Positions 34,427 to 45,238 of a stretch of DNA of 64,000 nt are shown one piece after another. The stretch covers positions 75,933,494 through 75,997,493 of the forward strand of contig CM042013.1 in the NCBI GenBank assembly GCA_023525715.1. The letters are read 5' to 3'. Below the pieces are notes generated by a model. It had not been told where the DNA came from. It made no database searches and saw nothing but the letters and a program-made list of their open reading frames with translations. The translations under genes were made by a program, and so were the position numbers. The stretch's first letter is position 1. Every line of letters begins with the position of its first letter. The DNA is from Cichorium intybus. Lineage: Eukaryota; Streptophyta; Magnoliopsida; Asterales; Asteraceae.

Positions 34427-35991
34427 ATCCTTCCCTCTTACAGGATTTCGTCCCCGAAATCTTAGTAATCTCTCAAACTAAGCCTTATGTACCTGTGTAC
34501 ATATTCTTCTACACACTTAGGTATTATTACCATACTACATTTATCATTACTTGTTTTCTCTTATCGTTACTCATACTTGCTTGACTTTATACTTTCGGGT
34601 GTAAAGTTTCCCATATCTTTTACTCATTTCACAACATAGTTTTATGTTTGTTATATTTTCTACTTATTTCTTACCAGATTACCATGATTCCTTCTTGATT
34701 CCGTTAGCATCAATACATATTCTGTGACTATGTTAATACGGGCCCTTACTATCATAATTACTTATACATACTGATTCTAACGTTACACTAGGTTTTCTGG
34801 CTCGCTGGTTCTCTTAACTCATATACTTACTATTTACGCGTGGAATATCATACTTGTATTCTTTCTCATATACTTACTATTATGACTTTTACTATCACAT
34901 AACTATTTTCATACTTTCCAACTGAAAATATCATTATAGTTTGTTACAGTTGGGTCTTTCGTTCTTTTAAAAATTGCCTTTTTACTCTTTCTAGTCATAA
35001 AGTGACTCTATTATACTTTAAAAAATTTATATACTCTAGTCATGAGAAATGACTCTTTTAGAAAAAATCTTTTTCACTTCTTGGTCATAAAACGACTCTT
35101 TTGTTATCTCATTAAAAATTTTTATCATAACTTTTGGTCACCACGGGACCCTTAATCTTTCTTGGTTATAAAATAACCCTCATTTTGGAAATAATTCTTT
35201 CTTTAACTCTTTCTTTTCTCTTAGCATAAGACCAACTGATACTCATGAAACTCGTTCTACTAGCTCCCCTCGCGGAACAGAACAGATCCGCCTGCTAGGT
35301 TATGCTCATTCTGTCTCCCCTTTGTGACTTGGAACAGATTCAAGCACAAGGGTATACTAAGCTAGACAACTACTTCGCGAAGGGAGGTACCATCCCAGTA
35401 GTGTCTTCTAGGCTTCCTTAAATGGCGAAAGCCTGTCCGGACCTCTTTCTTTTCTCTTCTCGACTGTCATTCGTTTCAAATTGGTTTTAGCTAAACTAAA
35501 ACATCTTTCGCTCTTATATAGAGCGAATATCTTTTCAAATCTTTATAGCTTTCAAAACTCTTTTCAAATCTCATATCTCAAAACTCTTTTCTGAAACATA
35601 GTTCAAACTCATAAAACATTTTAACTCGTATGTTGAGTTACTATTTTAGCTTTTCATAAACTTCTTTAAATCTTTTGCTCTTACGTAGAGCTACTTTTAT
35701 TATGACTTTTGTCTTTATTCTTTTCTTACTTTCAACCATACTTGACAACTAGATCATACTTTCAAAAATATCTTATGACTAAAAGTCAACTCTTTTCTTT
35801 ATGGCCTTCTGGCCAAAATATACTTTTATCAAACTGTTTGCTTTCTTATTTCATGTTCTTTATTTTTCAACTTACATTACTCTTATGAGTATACTTCTTA
35901 TCTTCTTTGGTACTTTTATGTACCATTCACATGCTTTGATACTTTCTTTACTGTATTGTTTATACTTTTATCAAGCTATCTTATTTATTCT
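34427..35991 (-). other. LARD-2 interior, left part
   Basis: No ORF of interest. Polypurine tract (minus AAGAGGGAAGGAT) at 34427-34439. The hairpin GATTTCG-TCCC-CGAAATC lies at 34444-34461 (GGGA loop on the minus strand). Further perfect hairpins: AGTCAT/ATGACT (35038-35054), GGTTAT-AAA-ATAACC (35164-35178), TTCGCTCT-TATAT-AGAGCGAA (35507-35527), TAACTC/GAGTTA (35622-35640), GCTCT-TACGT-AGAGC (35677-35691), TGACT-AAA-AGTCA (35776-35788), TGGCC/GGCCA (35802-35815), TGGTAC/GTACCA (35908-35925). Confidence 0.8.
35987..35991 (+). repeat. Cop-D target-site duplication, left copy
   Basis: ATTCT, repeated at 46536-46540. Confidence 0.92.
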
Positions 35992-36149
35992 TGTTGAATA
36001 ATGTTTTTTATGTTTTTATGTGACCATCACTGAAATAAGTCGAAATGTTTTTATTAACAGTTTATTTCAGATTGCGTAAATTCGAGATCAACCAAACCGG
36101 AGAAAATGACGCTATGTACCAAAGAGCAAAAATGTCACCCAGCGACAGC

Positions 36150-36474
36150 AATCGCGACCCAACAGCTCATGTGTCGCAAAATGAAGAAAATCAAAACAAA
36201 AGAAGAAAAAGGCTGGAACAGTGCAGATCGCGACCCGATCGTGATGACACACACGTGACACTATGCTGACCAAAGATCGCGAACCGACGGCAACCAGACA
36301 AGATCGCGACCCGATCCATCTGCCCATCGCGACCCGACCATATCGCGACCCGATCTTCTTATAATCGCGACCCGATCCCAGCGACCAACTCCACCGAGTC
36401 GGGTAGTGGCCAGCACAAAAGCGGGAACCACTCGAGATCGCGACCCGATCCTATAGCAGATCGCGACCCGATCT
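36150..36474 (+). promoter_or_regulatory. GATCGCGACCCGATC motif cluster in Cop-D LTR
   Basis: About nine full or near copies of ATCGCGACCCGATC (for example 36226, 36302, 36326, 36342, 36364, 36437 and 36459) at irregular spacing, ending 15 bp before the TATA box. The 3' LTR has one more copy (cluster at 45397-45744). Irregular spacing argues for separate binding sites rather than simple slippage. Confidence 0.75.
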
Positions 36475-36488
36475 TCGCTGGAACAGAT

Positions 36489-36496
36489 TATAAATA
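36489..36496 (+). promoter_or_regulatory. TATA box of Cop-D 5' LTR
   Basis: TATAAATA followed by GAGGCTTCC. The 3' LTR copy is at 45758-45765. Confidence 0.75.
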
Positions 36497-36944
36497 GAGG
36501 CTTCCTCTAGCTGATTTTCTACACACAATACAACATACACTTATTATCCTCAAGCATACCCACGACCAAACAGCTCAAAATTCTGATATTTCTGCATTTG
36601 GCAACGAGGATCAAACCGCAAAACCGCAAGAAACAAAACCTCCACCCGACACCAAACTTCAAACCTCCAAACAACCCTTACCCGACACCAAACTCCAAAC
36701 CTCTAAACAACCTCTACCCGACACCAAAAATCACCAAAACCTCATCTTACCGTGAAGAACAAGAAATCGACATATCAAGAAAAACGCTATCTTCCGCAGC
36801 TACCGATAAGTTCTTTTAAAATTATCCGTGTCGTTATTGATTTATTTAAACTGTTATAAATCAACTGTACCAAACATCAAATACACCCGAATTGAACCGT
36901 GACAACGAAAACATATGTGGACTGTAGTTAACCGAGACATTTAA

Positions 36945-37140
36945 CTTCTAACTTCTAACCCTTTTACTTATTGTAAAAACACGTTATCGTTGATAATGGC
37001 GTTTATTACATCTAACATCTAATTTCTAACTTCTAACTTCTAACTTCTAACCTTTTTATTTATTGTAAAAACACGTTATCGTTGATAATGGCGTTTATTA
37101 CATCTAACCTTTAACTTCTAACATTTACTTTATTTACCGC
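36945..37140 (+). repeat. TTCTAAC heptamer runs and duplicated block in Cop-D LTR
   Basis: Runs of the 7-mer TTCTAAC flank two copies of a roughly 60-bp block that contains AAAACACGTTATCGTTGATA. Also at about 46212-46400 in the 3' LTR. Confidence 0.8.
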
Positions 37141-37268
37141 TTTCTGTCAATTTAGCTTTTAGTAATTTATTTTTATTCCGCATATTATAGATAAAATACA
37201 TATCTGTCACACGGTAATCGGCTTAAAAACCTTATTCGTGGAGATCAGTTATCGTATTTTTCAACAAT

Positions 37269-37280
37269 TGGTATCAGAGC
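37269..37280 (+). other. Cop-D primer-binding site
   Basis: TGGTATCAGAGC, an exact Met-tRNA complement, 2 bp after the LTR. Confidence 0.93.
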
Positions 37281-37549
37281 TCGTGTGATTTAATCTGAAA
37301 TTTTTGTCGTGAACTTTTGTGTTGCGTTTTTATAAACCACCAATAAGTTTCCTTTAAAAATTTCATCTTAATATCACTTGTTCATCAAAAAAAAAAATTA
37401 AATATATTAAAAAAAAACATTTAAAAATTACTTGTGTGATTTATTTTGAAATTTTTTGTCGAAAACTTTTGTGTAGCGTTTTTATAAACCACCAATAAGT
37501 TTTCTTTAAAAATTTCATTTTAACATCACATTTTCGTTAACAAAAAAAA
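37281..37549 (+). other. Cop-D 5' leader
   Basis: Untranslated leader with two approximate copies of a 100-bp block (the GCGTTTTTATAAACCACCAA phrase at about 37324 and 37477) and A-rich runs before the gag ATG. Confidence 0.7.
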
Positions 37550-40363
37550 ATGTCTTCCGCAAACTACTCAAACATAAATTCTGTATCTATTGCTAACAGT
37601 ATAGGTTCAGGTACTCGAGCACCCATTCTTATTCCCGAAGAATATAAATCATGGGTAGGTCGTATGAATCTTCATCTCAACTCTATAAGTGAAGACGTGT
37701 GGAAATGTGTAGATGGATCTCTACCAGATAACATGACCTCTCTTACGAGTAACTTGGATATACTAAATGAAAGGAAGAAACTTGAACTTCAAGCTAAAAA
37801 GGAGCTTGTTTCTGGAATACCCCACAGTATTCTAAGCCAGATGAATGATATAATCCTTTTAACTGCAAACCAAATTTGGCAAACTTTGAAAAATCGTTTT
37901 GAAGGAAATGAGAGAATCATTGGAAACAAGAAAACATCTGTTCTAAACGAATTTGACAACTTCAAAATGTTTTCACATGAGACCATCCATGATGCTCATG
38001 ATAGGTTCAATCTCATTACCATCAAAATGAATAATTTGGGCATTAAAAAGTCACAGCATGAAATAAACCTCAAATTTTTAAACAACCTTTATGAAAGCTG
38101 GAAAATGGTCAAACTCATCATTCAGGGAAATCCGGCAATTCATACTGAATCTTTGTACAATCTGTACGGAGAATTACAATCGTATGAATCCTCGATTGAC
38201 CCACCAACGTCTACTTCTTTTGGAGGACCACTTGCTTTGTTGTCAACATCCTCTCAAAACCAAACACATTTTCATGATCAAAGTCAAATTGATTTAAATC
38301 AAAACCAAGCTTTTTCAAGTAATTCTTGTGACTTGTCTGATCCAAATAATGAAGCTGATTACCAACAATTGTGCGCTTTGGTAGCAAACACTAATCTCGA
38401 AAGATTTTTGCCACATCATAATCAATCAAACTTCAGACCAAATTTTCAACAAAGATCCACTTTTGGACAAAACTTTCAGAATCGTGGTTTTCAAAATAAT
38501 CACAACTCTTATAATAACCAAAGTTCTGGATTTCAGCAAAATCATTCTAAACCATCTCAACAGAAACAAACTCAAACATCTGAAAGACCACCCGTTAAGA
38601 GCCAAAAGGCTGACAATAACGATGATGATGATGACGTAATCGTTTGTCACAAATGCAAAGGACTAAATCATTATGCCCGAGATTGTCGAGCCAAAGTCAA
38701 AGTCAAAGACTCAGCCTACTATGCTCAAAAAGCCGAAGAGCTGAAGAAACAAGAACAGAAAGCAAAGCAAAAAGCTTTAATGGCATTCCACGAACCTAGC
38801 GTGGAATACTGGCCAACTTCTGATGATGAAACAGATACTGAACCAGCTCAGTCAAACTTCTGCTTCATGGCTGACAATGAACCAACCACAAGAGCTCCAT
38901 ATGTCATCGATCAGGTATGGTCTATGATCTCAGATCTCAGTCTTTCAAAAACACCATTTGAGTCCCACATGACTAAGATTGAGAACAGTCTAAAAGCTGA
39001 TCTCAGACTGTATCATGACACAATAGTCAAATCTGATATCTACAAATCTGAATTACAAACCTTGCAACTCAGATTTGGAGAATCTACAAGGACTAGAGAC
39101 AAACTTGAAAGAGACATTGAACGAAAATCTGAAGAAAACAATCACGTCCTAGAACAATTAAATGATGCTCTAAAACAAAAAAGGGACTTAGAAATAAAAA
39201 ATCAATATGTTATTTCATCTGAAATAAAAGATACCTTAGAAAAGGAAGTCCTTCAGTTAAAACAAAAAGTTCAAGATTTAACTGACAAAAACACTAGTTT
39301 AATTCTAAAACTAGATGATTCTTCAAAGCAAATCAAATTTCTTGAATCCGAAAATCAAAGATTTCAAGGAAAACTGGATTCTATCAATATTGCCAGAAAA
39401 TTGAGTGATGATGTTTTCACTAAAGCAAACAACTTAGGAACTGGCAAAATTGATACGAATTATAAACCGGGAATTGGAAGAGAATCTTTTGAAAATGAAG
39501 AAACTGAAAAGAAAAATGGAAAAGTTTGTGAAAACTCTAAATCGCCTCTACCAGATTTCTTCTTATCTGCTAATGAGGACGATTCAGATGATGAAACAAT
39601 TAACAACTGCAGCCCAGATGATACCTTTTTCAACAAATCATTCAAAAGAGTTGTAAAATCGGAATCAGACTCTGCTAGTTCAGTAACTCATCAATTGAGA
39701 TCTACTAAACTAACAAGAAATGATGGCACAATCAAACTTGAAAATTTCTTAAATGGAGAAAATTCTGATCATCAAAATGGTAGTACTTCTGTTCCAACTG
39801 TCTTTCCCTCTTTAAACTCAACCTTTATTGGAAAGAACAGTCTGGGACAAAAGTATTCAAAGAAACAACAGACAAATAAACAACCCATTCAAGCTGTCTT
39901 TAAACCAAAAGAACAAAGCAAGCCCATTGTTTTCAAAGAAAAACCTTTGAAACCAGTCGCTGTGCCACAAAAACAAACCTTTAATCCAAAACAAAAACCA
40001 TTTCAAAAACCGATTCAAAATCGCTTTCAAGAGATAAACTTCAATCTCTCAAGGAACTTTCAGAAACCTTCATTTCACCAAATTCCATTCCATCATCAAA
40101 GTGTTTTCCAAAACCATTCAGATCCAAGATACAAAGAAAGGTTATCAAACAGAACTTCACATATAGGATACTTTTCACAAAATCAGAAATCATTTCAAAT
40201 GACAGGTTTTCAAAAACAGATCTCACTTTGGGAAAACCTAATAAATCAACTTAAACCTCAACCGTTCCGTCCAATCAACAAATACTACAATGATTCCAAA
40301 TTATCAAAAACCATAAACAAATCAGGACCCACCATGGTTTGGGTACCTAAAATTTCTGTCTAA
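37550..40363 (+). CDS. Cop-D gag polyprotein
   Basis: Intact 937-codon gag that builds the virus-like particle and packages the RNA. The capsid-like domain covers residues 1 to about 230, with P-I-L-I-P-E-E-Y-x-x-W near residue 24 and a central L-x-x-R-F-E-G-N motif. Gln/Asn-rich linker at about 235-350. CCHC zinc knuckle C-H-K-C-x4-H-x4-C at residues 366-379 (38645-38686). Coiled-coil segment at about 465-625, rich in Lys/Glu/Leu heptads. Basic Gln/Phe/Lys-rich tail at about 780-937. The ATG at 37550 follows an A-run and starts at the same motif as in Cop-B. It ends at a TAA after W-V-P-K-I-S-V and pol continues in the same frame. Longer than most copia gags, as in SIRE-type elements. Confidence 0.93.
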   Translation: MSSANYSNINSVSIANSIGSGTRAPILIPEEYKSWVGRMNLHLNSISEDVWKCVDGSLPDNMTSLTSNLDILNERKKLELQAKKELVSGIPHSILSQMNDIILLTANQIWQTLKNRFEGNERIIGNKKTSVLNEFDNFKMFSHETIHDAHDRFNLITIKMNNLGIKKSQHEINLKFLNNLYESWKMVKLIIQGNPAIHTESLYNLYGELQSYESSIDPPTSTSFGGPLALLSTSSQNQTHFHDQSQIDLNQNQAFSSNSCDLSDPNNEADYQQLCALVANTNLERFLPHHNQSNFRPNFQQRSTFGQNFQNRGFQNNHNSYNNQSSGFQQNHSKPSQQKQTQTSERPPVKSQKADNNDDDDDVIVCHKCKGLNHYARDCRAKVKVKDSAYYAQKAEELKKQEQKAKQKALMAFHEPSVEYWPTSDDETDTEPAQSNFCFMADNEPTTRAPYVIDQVWSMISDLSLSKTPFESHMTKIENSLKADLRLYHDTIVKSDIYKSELQTLQLRFGESTRTRDKLERDIERKSEENNHVLEQLNDALKQKRDLEIKNQYVISSEIKDTLEKEVLQLKQKVQDLTDKNTSLILKLDDSSKQIKFLESENQRFQGKLDSINIARKLSDDVFTKANNLGTGKIDTNYKPGIGRESFENEETEKKNGKVCENSKSPLPDFFLSANEDDSDDETINNCSPDDTFFNKSFKRVVKSESDSASSVTHQLRSTKLTRNDGTIKLENFLNGENSDHQNGSTSVPTVFPSLNSTFIGKNSLGQKYSKKQQTNKQPIQAVFKPKEQSKPIVFKEKPLKPVAVPQKQTFNPKQKPFQKPIQNRFQEINFNLSRNFQKPSFHQIPFHHQSVFQNHSDPRYKERLSNRTSHIGYFSQNQKSFQMTGFQKQISLWENLINQLKPQPFRPINKYYNDSKLSKTINKSGPTMVWVPKISV

Positions 40364-40374
40364 TTGCAGGCACT
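40361..40374 (+). promoter_or_regulatory. gag-pol boundary: stop codon with acceptor-like context
   Basis: TAA at 40361-40363 separates gag and pol in one frame, followed by TTGCAGGCA. Cop-B has TGA then TTTTTAGGC at the same place. Both keep a stop plus a pyrimidine-AG|G, compatible with readthrough or a small splice event. Confidence 0.5.
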
Positions 40375-43300
40375 TTGTGCTGGAGAGCCCAAGGATGGCA
40401 CATGGTATATCGATAGTGGCTGCTCCAAGCATATGACAGGAAACCAAAGCTTTCTACGAGACTTCAAACCCATAGAATCCAAACAAGATGTGACTATTGG
40501 AAATAACATGACTGCAAGAATCAAAGGTTATGGAAACATAACAAATGGTCACTTCACCATCAAGAAAGTGGCCTACGTCGACGGACTGAAACACAACCTA
40601 ATCAGCGTATCACAACTTTGTGACAACAATTATGAAGTTCTTTTCACCAAACAACGAAGCATAATCACAGATGCCAAGACCAAAGCCATTCTAGTCAATT
40701 CTGATCGTCTAGGCAACATGTATCCACTAGATATGGACCTTATCTATGGAAAACCAGACATCTGTCTCTTATCCAAAGCTTCAGCTGATATTAGTTGGTT
40801 GTGGCATCGCCGTCTTTCCCATCTCAATTTCGGCTACATCAACAAGTTGATTGCAAATGATCTTGTTCGCGGACTGCCACTTCTGAAACTTGATAATGAA
40901 ACTCTTTATGCAGCTTGTGAAGGAGGAAAACTGTCCAAATCCTCTCATAAAAGTATTCCTGAATCTAGTGTATCCGAACCACTAGAATTATTGCACATTG
41001 ATCTTTGTGGCCCTGCAAAAACCCAAAGCATAAAAGGGAAGAAATACATCCTTGTTATTATTGATGATTACTCACGCTTTACTTGGGTTTTCTTTTTAAG
41101 ACTAAGAAGCACCTGAAGAAATAATCAACTTCATCAAACAGATTGAATTAAAGCTCAAACGACCAGTTCGAAGAATCCGAAGTGATAATGGTTTAGAGTT
41201 CAAAAACATAACTCTAGACTCATTTCTCAAAAACAAAGGCATCAAACACAACTTCTCAGCCCCTTACACTCCTCAACAAAACGGCGTTGTTGAAAGAAAG
41301 AACCGAACTCTGTGCGAAGCTGCAAGATCAATGCTCATCTTTGCTGATCTGCCACAATACTTCTGGGCAGAAGCAATAGCCACAGCTTGCTACACTCAAA
41401 ATCGTTCTTTAATCCATAAACAACTTCATAAAACACCATATGAAGTCATTAACAACCGAAAACCAAACATCAAATTCTTTCATATTTTTGGTTGTCGATG
41501 CTTCATAAAGAATAACAAAGATCACCTTTCAAAATTTGAATCAAGATCAGACGAAGGAATTTTCCTTGGTTACTCTTTTACCTCAGCTGCTTATCGAGTA
41601 CTGAATAAACGTACTAGAGTAATTGAAGAAAGTACCGATATTCATTTCGATGAATTTTATGTCAGGAAATTGGATCGTAAACATTTTAGTTCTAAAATGA
41701 TCGATAATATCTTTCAAAATCCAATTCAATAAATACCTTCTACGGACATAGAAATTGATCTTGATTTACTTTTTGAACAACCCAAAACCGCTTATAATTA
41801 TGAAATTCTAACATCTTCTACTATTCCTACAGGAAACTCCGATGCAGAAACTTCACAATCAAACCAAGAAAATACAGATCAAGTCGAGGGGGAATTACCA
41901 ACACTAAATTCCTCTTTGAACACTCCCAATCCACCTGTCCAAAATGATCCCAGTGCATCATCTATGGGGGAACCTTCTTTACCTCATTCTCACCCTATAA
42001 TCCAAAAAGACATATTTGACAACAACCAAAATCTATTCCCAACAGAACCACCTGACCAAGAAGAACAATGGGACATAGAAACACCAATTGAAATACCTGA
42101 AAAAACTCGTCTAAACAAATGGACCAGAAATCATCCTGCAGAACAAATTATAGGAGATCCCAATTCTGGTATTCAAACAAGAGCCGCTACCTCAAATGAA
42201 TGTTTATACGGAGCATTCCTATCCATGACTGAACCCAAAACCATCCATTCAGCTCTCAAAGATCCAGACTGGGTCAAAGCCATGCAAGAAGAACTAGCTG
42301 AATTCGAAAGAAACCAAGTATGGGATCTTGTTCCTACTCCTCCCGATGTTACCGTAGTAGGTTCAAGATGGGTTTTCAGAAACAAAACTGATGATCAAGG
42401 CATAGTCTGTCGAAACAAAGCAAGACTTGTTGTCAAGGGCTATTCTCAACAAGAAGGAATCGATTACGATGAAACTTATGCTCCAGTTGCAAGACTCGAA
42501 GCCATTCGTATCTTTCTAGCATATGCAGCACACAAGAACTTCAAAGTTTACCAAATGGATGTAAAATGTGCATTTTTACATGGAGAGATTGATCGTGATG
42601 TGTATATTCAACAACCTCCAGGTTTTGAAGATCCACAGTTCCCAAATCACAGTTTTAAGTTACAAAAAGCAGTTTATGGCTTAAAACAAGCACCTCGTGC
42701 CTGGTATTCAACATTGTCAACATTTTTAGAAGAATCAGGATTCAAAAGAGGTTCAATTGATCAAACTCTCTTTCGTAAAATTTTTAATAAACATCTGTTA
42801 ATCGTTCAAATATATGTCGATGACATTATTTTCGGTTCTACTGATGAATCCTTGAGTATCAAGTTTGCAGATTTGATGAAAAGCAAATTTGAGATGAGCA
42901 TGATAGGAGAAATGACTACTTTTCTTGGACTTCAAGTCAAACAATCATCAGATGGAATTTTCATCAATCAAGAAAATTATGTCAAAAATATTCTAACTCG
43001 TTTTTCTCTTGACAAATCAAATACAGCAAAAACCCCAATGGCCCTTGGTTACAAATTAGATGCAGATTTAAATGGCAAGCCTGTTGATCAAAAGAAATAT
43101 CGAGGAATGATAGGATCACTCCTATACCTCACAGCCAGCAGACCCGACATCATGTTCTCTACATGTGTCTGTGCCAGATACCAAGCCAATCCTATGGAAT
43201 CTCATGCCATAGCTGTGAAAAGAATTTTCAAATATCTTAAAGGAACTCCATCTCTTGGCCTTTGGTATCCAGCTAACTCTGATTTTCAGCTTAATGCCTT

Positions 43301-43769
43301 CACCGACTCCGACTATGGAGGATGCAGACTAGACAGAAAAAGCACATCTGGTTCTTGCCAATTTCTAGGAGGCAGACTGGTAAGTTGGACTTCAAAGAAA
43401 CAATCATGCGTGTCCACTTCAACCGCAGAAGCTGAATATGTAGCTGTCGCAAGCTGCTGTTCACAAGTCATGTGGATGCAAACTCAATTACGTGACTATG
43501 GCTACAAAGTATCACAAATTCCCATATTTTGTGACTCAACCAGCGCAATTGCCATTTCTCACAATCCCGTGCACCATTCCATGACAAAGCACATCGACAT
43601 TCGATATCATTTCCTCAAAGACAACATTCAGAAAGGTCATATCGAATTGCACTTCATCAACACCGAAGAGCAAATTGCCGATGTCTTTACTAAGGCTCTA
43701 GACGAAACCAAGTTTCAATACTTCCTAGGCCGTCTAGGAATGTTGAATCCAGATAACATCCATCCCTAA
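40364..43769 (+). pseudogene. Cop-D pol polyprotein, frameshift and one stop
   Basis: Order: protease, integrase, RT, RNase H, the copia order. Protease active site D-S-G-C (Asp codon 40411-40413). GAG-pre-integrase/HHCC zinc site near 40800-40930, where the first Cys of the expected C-x2-C is Tyr (codon 40907-40909). Integrase core acidic residues in HIDLCGP, RSDNGLEF and NGVVERKNRT. A frameshift at about 41103-41115 splits the core, and a TAA at 41730-41732 lies in the linker. RT and RNase H (41916-43769) are open throughout: RT catalytic Y-V-D-D at 42813-42824, RNase H start F-T-D-S-D-Y-G-G near 43301, and the terminal copia A-D-V-F-T-K-A-L motif. The lesions make this copy dependent on others. 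Confidence 0.93.
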
Positions 43770-45228
43770 TCTCTTACTTTTTGTTTGTACAAAAGAGTGT
43801 TTACTTTCCTTCAAAAAGAAAATTTTCAAAAACATTCAAATATCCAAAATTTTCCAAAAACATTCAAATAACCAAAATTTCCAAAAACATTCAGAAAAAA
43901 AAATCTTCAAAAATACAATAAAAGACTTGTCATAATAAGCTTTTATAGAACCATGTGATTAACATCTTCTTGACTAAATTTTCAGATACTTATGCTCGAT
44001 GAATGTTCTCAGTTATATTGATTCTAAATTAAAGAGAAGGTTCAAATTTCAAACATTTTTGTTGTGTACATTCTCCTATTCCCTTTGAATTTATTTCAAT
44101 TATAAACGATTTTATCTGTAAAGGGACATAAGATCAGGAGATTCAGATGAAAACCAAACCCATGTGAGAAATTGTGCCTCGTCTTTAACTGCTAAGTGGA
44201 ATTCATTTCTGTGAGCAAAGGTGTTTTCATTATGACTTATAGGATTTATACTCTTATACCGTGATGCTAGTCTCATTTTTGCTTAGATATCAAAATGACC
44301 AGGGACGAAACAATCTTTTCCTTATATATTAGACAAACTGTCTATTATATCACATATCCCTATCCTCAATCAAACCACTTCAAAGAAAAGCTTCATCATC
44401 TGGCATAACGAATCTGACAAATGAAGAAACGACAAAGTCATCTCCAACAAATGCTATCAACAAATCACAATTGGTAACCACATCAGATATCTTTTACACA
44501 ATGTGTATTCACACAAATCAAGAAAAGATAAAGACAAAGGTGAACATATCACCAATGAAAAAGAAGATTTACAACAACAATCCATCAAGACAGACATCTC
44601 TCAAACAACGAATTCTCAAAAGCGTTATCAAATATAGCTGTCAAAACCAACGATTTACCGGGATACTGTAGCCTTCATAATTGAAAATTCATAGTTGCAA
44701 ACTGCACTATGAAAATTTCTAACCCCCTCTACATGTATTTACCGACGGAGAGAGAGTGAACATCAATGGCATGAATGAAGAAACCCTCTGAGTAATTCCG
44801 AAACCAGTCTTATGTGATTGATTATCTAATATGAAGACCAAGTGACTAAAGTATATAGGTATAAATCCACATTAAGCATAAGTCAACACCTTCAAACTGA
44901 GAGATATCACTCATCTTTAGTGATTATACACCCGTTCTGCACCCAGAACAACCAAAACACCTCAGTCAAGTGTGAGCTATACCTATGAGCGTTCATCTGA
45001 ATCGACCTATTAAGATCACTTGTCGTCTTTATAAATGCTATAAAATATTAAGGAATATCATGTCACACTTTGATTCAGAAACAAATATTCTTGACAAACA
45101 TTTTTCAAAACATAAGTAAAATCTAGTCACACTCTTTCAAAACAAGTGATATGGTTTTATAAATGTCTTATCCAAATTTCAAGAATTTCAATCAAACATT
45201 TTTCTCCTCATTTCATTAATGATCACAT
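43770..45228 (+). other. Cop-D region between pol and 3' LTR
   Basis: 1.46 kb with no ORF over 70 codons and no membrane-protein-like frame, so the envelope-like ORF known from some SIRE elements is absent. Starts with imprecise repeats of TCCAAAAACATTCAAATA (43835-43900). Confidence 0.75.
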
Positions 45229-45237
45229 AGGGGGAAA
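45229..45237 (+). other. Cop-D polypurine tract
   Basis: AGGGGGAAA, 1 bp before the 3' LTR. Confidence 0.85.
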
Positions 45238-45238
45238 T

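Larger units (their letters stand above)
35992..37266 (+). repeat. Cop-D 5' LTR
   Basis: TGTTGAATAATG...TTTTTCAACA. CpG motif array 36150-36474, TATA 36489-36496, TTCTAAC repeat region 36945-37140. Confidence 0.95.

Noticed and set aside
36045..36269. 74-codon frame in the Cop-D LTR (and copy at 45292)
   Set aside because: It runs through the CpG motif array and is repeated only because LTRs are repeated; no protein features.
36945..37140. TTCTAAC heptamers as a telomere-like repeat
   Set aside because: The plant telomere unit is TTTAGGG; this sequence differs and is confined to the Cop-D LTRs.
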